This document shows, piece after piece, positions 1 to 5,279 of a stretch of DNA of 5,405 nucleotides. The stretch comes from an uncultured Collinsella sp. (GTDB taxonomy: Bacteria; Actinomycetota; Coriobacteriia; Coriobacteriales; Coriobacteriaceae). The notes below the pieces were generated by a model. The model was not told the origin of the DNA and searched no databases. It saw only the letters and a list, made by a program, of their open reading frames with translations. How positions within the stretch are numbered: position 1 is the stretch's first letter; each line of letters begins with the position of its first letter. The position numbers and the translations under genes were made by a program. The DNA lies in contig USJQ01000087.1 of assembly GCA_900554985.1 (NCBI GenBank), positions 1 to 5,405 on the forward strand, given 5' to 3'.

Positions 1-696
1 GGGGCAGATGCGATAGCCCGAGCCATAGGTAGGACCAAGCTGAATCGCCATGATGATCGCCCTCACGCGCTCGGCGGGCGCGCCGTCAAAGCTGACTGTC
101 ATGGGGTAGCTGCGATAGCGCAGGCCAAACTGCTCAAGTCCCGAAAGGGTGTAGAGCGGAGCACCCGTCAAGCCGGTCTTTTTGCGCAGCTCGGTGGTGC
201 CAAGGCCGATGGCGGCATCAATACCGACGGAGAGCGTCTGGTCGTAATACTCGACGATCGCATCGCCGCTGCCGCTTGCGGGGTTCCATGAGCGAATCCG
301 CCCGATGTCCTGACGCTGCAGCTCACAGGTGAGTAGCGCGCCAAAATCCTTGCCGGAGAAATCTTCGATATCGAGCGTCTGGGCAAAATCGTTGCCGGAG
401 CCCACGGGCAGGACGGAAAGAGCGGGGCGGGCGTCCTCCTTTTGCGTCATAAGCCCGTTGACGACTTCGTGGATCACGCCGTCGCCGCCGAGTGCGATAA
501 CGGTGCGATAGCCCTGAGCCTGTGCGGCAAGCTCCTTGGCGTGTCCCATGTGCTCGGTTAGCACCAGGTCAAACTGGGATGCGCGCGCGGTCATATCCAA
601 AAAGCGCTGCAGGCGCTCGGCAACCTCGCGCGCGGCGCCCGACTGGGCGGCGGGGTTGGCGATGATGAGCGTGCGGCCAAAATCAGTTGCGTGCAT
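1..696 (-). CDS. Diacylglycerol kinase / YegS-type lipid kinase, C-terminus missing
   Basis: The visible 232 residues are the N-terminal part of a DAGK_cat-fold kinase that phosphorylates diacylglycerol or a related lipid with ATP at the inner face of the membrane. Seen: an IIANPAAQSG strand-loop near residues 11-20, the nucleotide-binding GGDG at 70-73 continuing into HEVVNG (76-81), and PVGSGNDFA (97-105), the second family hallmark. Bacterial members are usually about 300 residues, so roughly the C-terminal quarter lies outside the window. The ATG at 696 is chosen because GGGAG (plus-strand CTCCC, 704-708) sits 7 bases upstream. An in-frame ATG at 720 has no visible ribosome binding site. 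The gene lies 86 bases downstream of the CLC gene on the same strand and may be co-transcribed with it. The lipid substrate cannot be read from the sequence. The family call is secure. Confidence 0.93.
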   Translation of the reverse strand, partial: MHATDFGRTLIIANPAAQSGAAREVAERLQRFLDMTARASQFDLVLTEHMGHAKELAAQAQGYRTVIALGGDGVIHEVVNGLMTQKEDARPALSVLPVGSGNDFAQTLDIEDFSGKDFGALLTCELQRQDIGRIRSWNPASGSGDAIVEYYDQTLSVGIDAAIGLGTTELRKKTGLTGAPLYTLSGLEQFGLRYRSYPMTVSFDGAPAERVRAIIMAIQLGPTYGSGYRICP

Positions 697-782
697 GGGG
701 CGACTCCCGGCGTGTGGCATGACGGTGCGGTCGCGCTCAGGTCGAATTGCCCCCGATTGTGGCTGCACGGCGATTATTACAT

Positions 783-2168
783 CTACTCTATCAGGTCGTT
801 GTGGCGCTCGATAGCATCCGCTACCGTACCGCCCTCATCCACAATAAGCGAACGGCGCTTGGGTGAGATGATGCGCTGGGCAGGGTACACGCCGCGGTGT
901 CCGCCGGTTAGGTAGCTGATAAAGGCCACGATGACAAAGAACCCGGCGGCCGTGCCGTGGAACAGGTCGATGGCCATCATGCAGGTGGTGATGGGCACGT
1001 TGAGGCCGGCGCAGAACACGCCGAGCATGCCGAGAGCCGCCAGAAAACTGGGGTCAAGCCCGGTAAGGCAACCGATCCAGCCACCGAGTGCCGCACCGAT
1101 GCCAAACAGGGGCGTGACCTCGCCGCCTTGGAAGCCCGCGCCCAGGGTAAGCGCTGTGACGACCAACTTGATGGCTGCGTCCGCCAGGGTGGTGTTACCT
1201 GCAAATCCTGCGCCGGAAAGCCACGTGGAAAGGCCGGCGTAGTCCCAGGCGTCGAGGAGGGCATAGGCGGCCAAAACCACGAGTGCGCCTATGAGTGCGC
1301 GGACGAGGTAATTGGTGATAAAGCGACCGTACAGGCTTTTGACGGTTCGAACCGACCAGGCAAAGAGGCGTGCCGTCAGGCCGAAGATAATGGCGCTGAT
1401 AACAACGATGACAACCGTCCGTGGTGTCATGTTGGGAACGCTGGCGATGACATTCGCCTCGTACTCGGTTCCCAAGGCAAGCGACGTAAAGTAGCCGGTA
1501 AACGAGGCGACCAGGCAGTAGATGCCCGCGGTGTAGTCGATCTTGCCGATAAAGCACATCTCCATGCCAAAGAAAGCTCCAGCAAGGGGCGAGCCGAATA
1601 CGGCGCCAAAGGCATGTTTTTTGAGGTGGGCGAGGTTCGAGATGTTGCTGGCGATGGTGCCGCCAATCTGCACCGCGGCCCCCTCGCGACCGGCAGATCC
1701 GCCCGTTAGGTGCGTGAGCGTGGAGCAGACGAAGGTAAGGACGGCCATGCGCATATGGATGAGACGTGTGCTCAGAGCGGAGTCGATGACCAGGTTGTTA
1801 CCGCGTTTGGCGGCAAGGCCGTGGTTTTTGTACACCCATGCGGTGGCAACGCCCACAACAGGAAGCAAGGCGTAGACCCACGCGTGGTGCTCGCGATAGT
1901 CGGTCGCGATATTCAGCGAGGCCAAAAACGCCCAAGCGGCAACGCCCATGGCGAGCGAGACGATGACGACGAGCGCGAGCAACTTGGCGCTCGCGAGTAG
2001 GTTGCGGGCGTTGCGGCGCGTGTCGGCAGCCAAGAGATGCTCGGAGCGGGTGAGCTGTTGCCTGCCTGCCATGATGACGTCATTAAGGGAGAAAAAGCCG
2101 CCGTCGTCGAGCGACTGGGAATGATCCTGCGCCTCGTTTGCGCTTTCGGGTTTGTCGGTAAAAGCCAT
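783..2168 (-). CDS. CLC-family anion channel/antiporter, CLC-F (fluoride)-like, with a short helix-G region
   Basis: A 461-residue polytopic membrane protein with about ten hydrophobic segments between residues 62 and 421, a roughly 55-residue polar N-terminus and a short basic C-tail with no CBS domains. CLC signatures: GREGA at 160-164 (E162 is the gating/proton glutamate), PLAG at 194-197 followed by GMEM (201-204), GGEVTPLF at 348-355, GLNVP at 388-392, and GHRGVYPAQR at 423-432 with Y428 as the probable central tyrosine. GNNLVID (123-129) stands where chloride-type members have GSGIP. Together with GGEVTPLF and the GH-GVY-Q ending this resembles the bacterial CLC-F fluoride/proton antiporters, so fluoride export is inferred but not proven. 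The stretch between GREGA and PLAG is only 29 residues, against 42 in E. coli ClcA, so part of helix G appears to be missing. Start: ATG with AGAGGA 6 bases upstream. No fluoride riboswitch is visible. Confidence 0.9.
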   Translation of the reverse strand: MAFTDKPESANEAQDHSQSLDDGGFFSLNDVIMAGRQQLTRSEHLLAADTRRNARNLLASAKLLALVVIVSLAMGVAAWAFLASLNIATDYREHHAWVYALLPVVGVATAWVYKNHGLAAKRGNNLVIDSALSTRLIHMRMAVLTFVCSTLTHLTGGSAGREGAAVQIGGTIASNISNLAHLKKHAFGAVFGSPLAGAFFGMEMCFIGKIDYTAGIYCLVASFTGYFTSLALGTEYEANVIASVPNMTPRTVVIVVISAIIFGLTARLFAWSVRTVKSLYGRFITNYLVRALIGALVVLAAYALLDAWDYAGLSTWLSGAGFAGNTTLADAAIKLVVTALTLGAGFQGGEVTPLFGIGAALGGWIGCLTGLDPSFLAALGMLGVFCAGLNVPITTCMMAIDLFHGTAAGFFVIVAFISYLTGGHRGVYPAQRIISPKRRSLIVDEGGTVADAIERHNDLIE

Positions 2169-2197
2169 ACGTTCCTCTTTTGGGTTGCAACACGAGC

Positions 2198-2223
2198 ATT
2201 ATAGAACGTGCCATACGTGACAA
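2198..2223 (-). promoter_or_regulatory. Likely promoter of the CLC gene
   Basis: On the minus strand a perfect TATAAT (plus-strand ATTATA, 2198-2203) lies 30 bases upstream of the CLC start codon. TTGTCA (plus-strand TGACAA, 2218-2223) is upstream but only 14 bases away, short of the usual 16-18. At 17-base spacing the -35 would be the weak GGTTTG. The implied untranslated leader is only about 20 bases, too short for a riboswitch. Confidence 0.5.
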
Positions 2224-2250
2224 ACCGGCAGGTTGGTTTTGGTTTTGTTT

Positions 2251-2286
2251 CGCGGCTTGCGGCCGACAGATGTATTCGCGGCCGCG
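2251..2286. repeat. GC-rich palindromic cluster in the divergent intergenic region
   Basis: CGCGGCCGCG at 2277-2286 is a perfect 10-bp palindrome. GCGGCCG is repeated at 2259-2265, and CGCGGC at 2251-2256 can pair with GCCGCG at 2281-2286. The cluster lies between the two divergent promoters, on the far side of a T/G-rich plus-strand tract (2231-2250). It could be an operator or simply GC-rich composition. No function is assigned. Confidence 0.3.
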
Positions 2287-2295
2287 GGCCAGGTC

Positions 2296-2321
2296 TTGAG
2301 CAGGCGGCGAGGGATTATACT
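2296..2321 (+). promoter_or_regulatory. Possible promoter of moeA-mogA
   Basis: TATACT at 2316-2321 is a good -10 match, 58 bases before the moeA ATG. The only TTG-type -35 candidate is TTGAGC at 2296-2301, with a 14-base spacer; TCTTGA at 2294-2299 gives 16 bases but fits poorly. The implied leader of about 50 bases contains the hairpin at 2340-2360. Confidence 0.4.
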
Positions 2322-2339
2322 GAGATAAACATAAAGAAT

Positions 2340-2360
2340 CGGCGCTTTTGTTGCGCGCCG
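2340..2360 (+). other. Stem-loop in the moeA leader
   Basis: CGGCGC (2340-2345) and GCGCCG (2355-2360) form a perfect 6-bp stem with a 9-base loop, TTTTGTTGC. It ends 9 bases before the moeA ribosome binding site. No T-run follows, so it is not a terminator. It may stabilise the leader RNA or act as a small control element. It is too small to match a known molybdenum cofactor riboswitch. Confidence 0.4.
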
Positions 2361-2369
2361 CAGCATGCT

Positions 2370-2374
2370 AGAGG
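2370..2374 (+). promoter_or_regulatory. Ribosome binding site deciding the moeA start
   Basis: AGAGG sits 5 bases before the ATG at 2380. It falls inside the reading frame of the upstream in-frame ATG at 2365, which has no binding site of its own. This supports the shorter protein. Confidence 0.7.
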
Positions 2375-2379
2375 TGCAT

Positions 2380-3642
2380 ATGGCTGAGAAACTCATTCCG
2401 TTGGAGGACGCACAGGCGATCGTCTTGTCGCACGTGAATCGCACCGAAGTCGTCGAGATTCCCGTGTGGCAGGCCGTCGGTCTTCCCTTGGCCGAGGATG
2501 CGGTGGCCGATATCGACATCTCGCCGTTTGCCAACAGCGCTATGGACGGATATGCCGTGCGCTCGGCGGACTTGGCGCAGGCATCTGGCGAGGCGCCGGT
2601 GACGCTCGACGTTATCGGACACGAGGCCGCGGGCCATGTGTTTGAGGGCGCTATCGGCGCGGGCGAGGCGGTCCGCATTATGACAGGCGCGCCGGTGCCC
2701 GAAGGTGCCGACGCCGTGGTGAAATACGAGATCGTCGATGTGCTCGACGGCGATGGCAACGAGGGCTCGCACGTTCGCTTCTCGGCGCCGGCCAAGGTGG
2801 GGGAGAACGTTCGCTCTGCCGCCGAGGAGGCCCATGCTGGCGATGCTGTGATGCACGCCGGCGAGGTCGTGGCTCCGGCGGGCGCGGGTCTGCTGGCAAG
2901 CGCCGGACACGCGAGCGTGAAGGTGCATGCCGCCCCACGTGTGTGCATTATCTCGCTGGGCACGGAACTGGTCGCACCGAGTAAGGTACCGGCGCGCGGT
3001 CAGATTCGTGATTCCAACTCGTCGGCGTTGATGGCCGAGGCACTCGATGCCGGCGCTGAGCCCGTGTTCTACGGCATCGCGCCCGATGATGAGCAGGCGA
3101 TTGCCGAGCTTGTACATCGTGCCGTGCAGGAGTGCGATTTTGTCATTACGAGTGGTGGCGCCTCGGCGGGCGATTACGATTTCGTGACGGCGCTTGTCCA
3201 GCGCGAGGGCGTGGTGCTGTTCGATCGCATCTCGATGCGTCCGGGCAAGGCCATCACGTTTGGCTTGCTCGGGGGCAAGCCCTACCTAGGGCTTTCAGGC
3301 AATCCGGCCGCGGCGTATGTGGGCTTTGAGATGCTCGCCCGTCCGGCGATTCGCAAGATGCGCGGCTTTGCCGAGGGCGTGCGTCCCGTGCAGCAGGCGA
3401 CGCTCACGCACGGCGTGAAAAAGCGCCAGGACCGACGCTTCTTCGATCGCGCCACGGTTTTGCGCGACCCCGAGACCAGTGAGCTGTTGGTGACCGAGGC
3501 CAAGACGCAGAATTCGGCGCTGCTCGGCACGATGCAGCGGTCCAACTGCCTGCTGCGTATTAACGAGGGTCCGTGCGACCTTGCGGCGGGCGATGTCGTG
3601 GATGTCGTGCGTGTCGACCTGCCCGAGGGCACGGTGTTGTAG
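2380..3642 (+). CDS. moeA: Molybdopterin molybdenumtransferase MoeA
   Basis: MoeA inserts molybdate into adenylylated molybdopterin in the cytoplasm, the last step to the basic molybdenum cofactor. The 420-residue length is close to E. coli MoeA (411). Seen: the N-terminal MoeA domain with ISPFANSAMDGYAVRSAD (47-64; D56 in the conserved MDGYA) and GEAVRIMTGAPVPEGADAVV (95-114). The central MoCF-binding domain carries IISLGTELV (190-198), GQIRDSNS (207-214), SGGASAGDYDFV (258-269), MRPGKA (286-291) and GLSGNPAAA (304-312). The C-terminal beta domain runs from about 340 to 420. All expected motifs are present and the gene looks intact. ATG 2380 is preferred over the in-frame ATG at 2365 because of AGAGG 5 bases upstream. 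The MogA-type gene follows after 10 bases, so the two are probably one transcript. The CLC gene is divergent. Confidence 0.96.
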   Translation: MAEKLIPLEDAQAIVLSHVNRTEVVEIPVWQAVGLPLAEDAVADIDISPFANSAMDGYAVRSADLAQASGEAPVTLDVIGHEAAGHVFEGAIGAGEAVRIMTGAPVPEGADAVVKYEIVDVLDGDGNEGSHVRFSAPAKVGENVRSAAEEAHAGDAVMHAGEVVAPAGAGLLASAGHASVKVHAAPRVCIISLGTELVAPSKVPARGQIRDSNSSALMAEALDAGAEPVFYGIAPDDEQAIAELVHRAVQECDFVITSGGASAGDYDFVTALVQREGVVLFDRISMRPGKAITFGLLGGKPYLGLSGNPAAAYVGFEMLARPAIRKMRGFAEGVRPVQQATLTHGVKKRQDRRFFDRATVLRDPETSELLVTEAKTQNSALLGTMQRSNCLLRINEGPCDLAAGDVVDVVRVDLPEGTVL

Positions 3643-3646
3643 GAGG
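3641..3646 (+). promoter_or_regulatory. Strong ribosome binding site of mogA
   Basis: AGGAGG, a full consensus Shine-Dalgarno, starts immediately after or within the moeA stop (TAG 3640-3642) and lies 6 bases before the ATG at 3653. It fixes this start over in-frame upstream codons that lie inside moeA. Confidence 0.8.
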
Positions 3647-3652
3647 AAGACT

Positions 3653-4132
3653 ATGGAGTTGAAGATTTCGATCGTGACGTGCTCGGATACGCGCGACCTT
3701 GCCCAGGACGAGGCTGGGGCCGCACTCGAGGAACTTATCGAGGCACAGGGCTGGACGGTCGCCTCACATGTGGTCGTGCGCGACGACGTCAGCGAGATCG
3801 GCGATGCCATCGTGGAGGCCGCCGATGAGTGCCACGCCAATGTCGTGCTCACCTGCGGCGGCACGGGGCTTTCGATGCGCGACGTGACGCCCGAGGCGAC
3901 GCGTGCCGTCTGCGACCGCGATGTGCCGGGTATTGCCGAGGCGATTCGCGCGTACTCGATGACCAAGACGCGCCGCGCTATGCTCTCGCGTGCTATTTGC
4001 ATGCAACGAGGTCATACACTTGTCGTAAACTTTCCCGGTTCTACGAAGGCCGCCCGCGAAAGCTGGGAGGCCATAGCAGGCCAGCTGGAGCACGCAGCTC
4101 AGATGACAGTGGGCGGCGGACATACCAACTAA
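3653..4132 (+). CDS. mogA: MogA/MoaB-family molybdopterin adenylyltransferase
   Basis: This family activates molybdopterin with ATP to give MPT-AMP, the substrate of MoeA. The 159-residue protein is a single MoCF-binding domain. Seen: KISIVTCSDTRD (4-15) with D19-E20-A21-G22, TCGGTGLSMRDVTPEAT (67-83; D77 aligns with the catalytic Asp of E. coli MogA's RRDVTP), PGIAEAIR (92-99), LSRAICMQRGHTLVVNFPGS (111-130; the FPGS turn corresponds to LPG in MogA), and a helical C-terminus with KAARESWEAI (132-141). MogA and the degenerate MoaB share this fold. The intact GGTG and DVTP motifs and the position next to moeA favour an active MogA role, but the length is nearer MoaB, so the symbol is tentative. 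It is probably translated from the moeA transcript, and a probable terminator follows. Confidence 0.93.
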   Translation: MELKISIVTCSDTRDLAQDEAGAALEELIEAQGWTVASHVVVRDDVSEIGDAIVEAADECHANVVLTCGGTGLSMRDVTPEATRAVCDRDVPGIAEAIRAYSMTKTRRAMLSRAICMQRGHTLVVNFPGSTKAARESWEAIAGQLEHAAQMTVGGGHTN

Positions 4133-4145
4133 GCGGTTTACCTGC

Positions 4146-4182
4146 GGCGGGGCGACCTAAACGGCTGCTCCGCCTTTGTTTT
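4146..4182 (+). terminator. Probable rho-independent terminator after mogA
   Basis: GGCGGGG (4146-4152) pairs with CTCCGCC (4168-4174) with one G-U pair. The loop is 15 bases, and TTTGTTTT follows directly at 4175-4182. It starts 13 bases after the mogA stop and would separate moeA-mogA from the modA transcript. Confidence 0.65.
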
Positions 4183-4222
4183 CCGCCGAAGCGACGCCGA
4201 GGTGCACGCTAACTCGAAACTA

Positions 4223-4240
4223 TATTCTCTGGCGAGAATA
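4223..4240. promoter_or_regulatory. Upstream 7-4-7 inverted repeat, putative operator O1
   Basis: TATTCTC-TGGC-GAGAATA is a perfect 7-bp inverted repeat with a 4-base spacer. Its outer and inner half-site bases match the second repeat at 4272-4289, giving a shared pattern TAWTCTS-N4-SAGAWTA. A further TTCTC at 4243-4247 continues the series, so TTCTC, GAGAA and TTCTC begin 9 bp apart at 4225, 4234 and 4243. It lies at about -50 relative to the inferred modA transcription start. Confidence 0.5.
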
Positions 4241-4264
4241 ATTTCTCACTATCATTATTCGCGC
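4232..4264. repeat. Imperfect 11-bp inverted repeat upstream of modA
   Basis: GCGAGAATAAT (4232-4242) and ATTATTCGCGC (4254-4264) are reverse complements at 10 of 11 positions, with an 11-base spacer. The arms are about 22 bp apart, two helical turns, a spacing compatible with a DNA-binding dimer. The repeat covers the -35 region of the modA promoter and shares one arm with the repeat at 4223-4240. Confidence 0.45.
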
Positions 4265-4269
4265 AGAAG

Positions 4270-4275
4270 TATAAT
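4270..4275 (+). promoter_or_regulatory. -10 box of the modA promoter
   Basis: A perfect TATAAT, 60 bases before the modA start codon, gives an expected transcript start near 4282. At 17-base spacing the -35 position reads CACTAT, which is not a recognisable -35. The promoter may therefore be weak, need an activator, or use an atypical -35. Inverted repeats overlap both the -10 and the -35 regions. Confidence 0.6.
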
Positions 4276-4289
4276 CTGGTTGCAGATTA
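4272..4289. promoter_or_regulatory. 7-4-7 inverted repeat over the modA -10 box, putative operator O2
   Basis: TAATCTG-GTTG-CAGATTA is a perfect 7-bp inverted repeat with a 4-base spacer. It overlaps the last four bases of the TATAAT box and extends past the expected transcript start. A protein bound here would block RNA polymerase. It has the same architecture as the repeat at 4223-4240, and their centres are 49 bp apart. The binding protein is unknown; a ModE-like or other oxyanion/metal-responsive repressor is the natural guess, but the site does not resemble the E. coli ModE box. Confidence 0.55.
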
Positions 4290-4291
4290 AA

Positions 4292-4313
4292 GCCCGCGGT
4301 GGGGTACCCGGGC
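4292..4313 (+). other. Stem-loop in the modA leader
   Basis: GCCCG (4292-4296) pairs with CGGGC (4309-4313) around a 12-base loop. An 8-bp palindrome GGGTACCC (4302-4309) overlaps the 3' side and offers an alternative fold. It ends 10 bases before the AAAGGG ribosome binding site. No T-run follows. The whole leader is only about 54 bases, so it is not a known riboswitch class that I recognise. Confidence 0.35.
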
Positions 4314-4335
4314 ACAAGGTCCGAAAGGGTTGAAT

Positions 4336-5211
4336 ATGTTCGATTTGGTTTCTCGCCGCGGATTCGTCTCACTTTCTGCTGTCGCCGCTGCCGGCCTTGG
4401 TCTTGCCGGTTGCTCGGGCAGCAAGACGTCCGAGCCGGCCGGATCCGATGCCGGCTCCGCCAAGGCCTCTTCCAAGAAGGAAACCGTCGAGCTGCAGGTC
4501 TTTGCCGCCAACTCCCTCGAGAAGGCCCTTCCCGAGGTCCAGGAGCTCTACACCGGCCAGACCGGCACCACCTTTGCCGATACGCAGTTTAAGGCCTCCG
4601 GCGACCTCGTTGAGCAGATGCGTGCCGGCGCCACGGTCGACCTGCTCATCACCGCTTCCAAGGGTACCATGGACGACGCTGAGACCGCCGAGCTCGTCGA
4701 CGCCGACACCCGTGAGGATATGTTCGTCAACGACCTCGTGATCATTCGCGCCGAGGGCTCCGACACCAAGGTCGAGGCCATCGCCGACGTCGCGAACCTG
4801 GACGGCAAGATCGCCATCGGCGACGCCAAGACCGTTCCCGCCGGAATGTACGCCAACCAGGCCCTGGCCTCCGTGGGCCTCTACGCCGGCACCGAGGGCG
4901 ACGACGGCGAGTATGCTCCCGAGATCGCCGACAAGGTCGCACTGGCCGACAAAGTTGGTACCGCCGCCGCCTATGTGTCCACAGGCGACTGCGTGGCCGG
5001 TTTTGTCTACAGCTCTGACATCTACCGCTACGACGGCATCGAGGAGGCCTTCGTGTGTCCCGAGGACTCGCACAAGCCCATCGTGTATCCGGGCGCTGTC
5101 GCCGAGAGCTCCGAGCATGCCGACGAAGCCAAGGCGTTCATCGACTTCTGTCTGACCAACAAGAAGGCTCAGAAGATTTGGGCTAAGTACGGCTTTGAGC
5201 TTTCCGCATAG
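4336..5211 (+). CDS. modA: Molybdate ABC transporter substrate-binding lipoprotein ModA
   Basis: ModA captures molybdate (often also tungstate) outside the membrane and delivers it to the ModBC importer. The product has 291 residues. Its signal peptide combines a twin-arginine motif SRRGFVS (6-12) with the lipobox LAGC (C26), predicting Tat export and lipid anchoring at Cys26. A Ser/Ala/Gly-rich linker runs to about residue 48. The periplasmic-binding fold shows FAANSLEKALPEV (56-68; S60 in the oxyanion site), KASGDLVEQMRAGATVDLLI (86-105), IAIGDAKTVPAGMYANQAL (159-177), AAYVSTGDCVAGFVYSSD (211-228) and YPGAVAE (251-257), which matches ModA block by block. Start: ATG 4336 has AAAGGG 6 bases upstream; the in-frame TTG at 4330 directly abuts that site and is unlikely. 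Codons are strongly biased to GCC, CTC, GTC and AAG, more than in the neighbours, suggesting high expression. Molybdate versus tungstate preference cannot be read. Confidence 0.95.
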   Translation: MFDLVSRRGFVSLSAVAAAGLGLAGCSGSKTSEPAGSDAGSAKASSKKETVELQVFAANSLEKALPEVQELYTGQTGTTFADTQFKASGDLVEQMRAGATVDLLITASKGTMDDAETAELVDADTREDMFVNDLVIIRAEGSDTKVEAIADVANLDGKIAIGDAKTVPAGMYANQALASVGLYAGTEGDDGEYAPEIADKVALADKVGTAAAYVSTGDCVAGFVYSSDIYRYDGIEEAFVCPEDSHKPIVYPGAVAESSEHADEAKAFIDFCLTNKKAQKIWAKYGFELSA

Positions 5212-5279
5212 TGCGGCTTGGCGCGATAATTCCATCGTTTTGTGTTTCACTCCGTCCTTGTATTCGCTTGGAGCCTTTC

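Noticed and set aside
957..1709. 250-codon open frame on the plus strand opposite the CLC gene
   Set aside because: It is antisense to a clear CLC frame, its translation is highly charged with no recognisable domain, and there is no ribosome binding site. It is a high-GC shadow.
2169..2379. Fluoride riboswitch for the CLC gene
   Set aside because: I could not find the conserved riboswitch core on the minus strand, and the perfect TATAAT leaves a leader of only about 20 bases.
2199..3117. Long minus-strand frames opposite moeA and its upstream region
   Set aside because: The moeA frame has every family motif; the opposite frames show none and no plausible start signals.
4290..4335. Molybdenum cofactor riboswitch upstream of modA
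   Set aside because: The leader after the -10 box is only about 54 bases with one short stem. The known class is much larger with several paired elements, which I do not see.
4330..4335. TTG at 4330 as the modA start
   Set aside because: It directly abuts the AAAGGG ribosome binding site with no spacing; the ATG at 4336 has the proper 6-base spacing.
5204..5216. Hairpin CCGCA-TAG-TGCGG at the modA stop as a terminator
   Set aside because: The stem is only 5 bp with a 3-base loop, includes the stop codon, and is followed by CTTGGCGCG, not a T-run.
4369..5250. 293-codon open frame on the minus strand opposite modA
   Set aside because: It mirrors modA almost end to end and yields a Gly/Leu/Val-rich low-complexity product, as expected from the complement of strongly biased codons.
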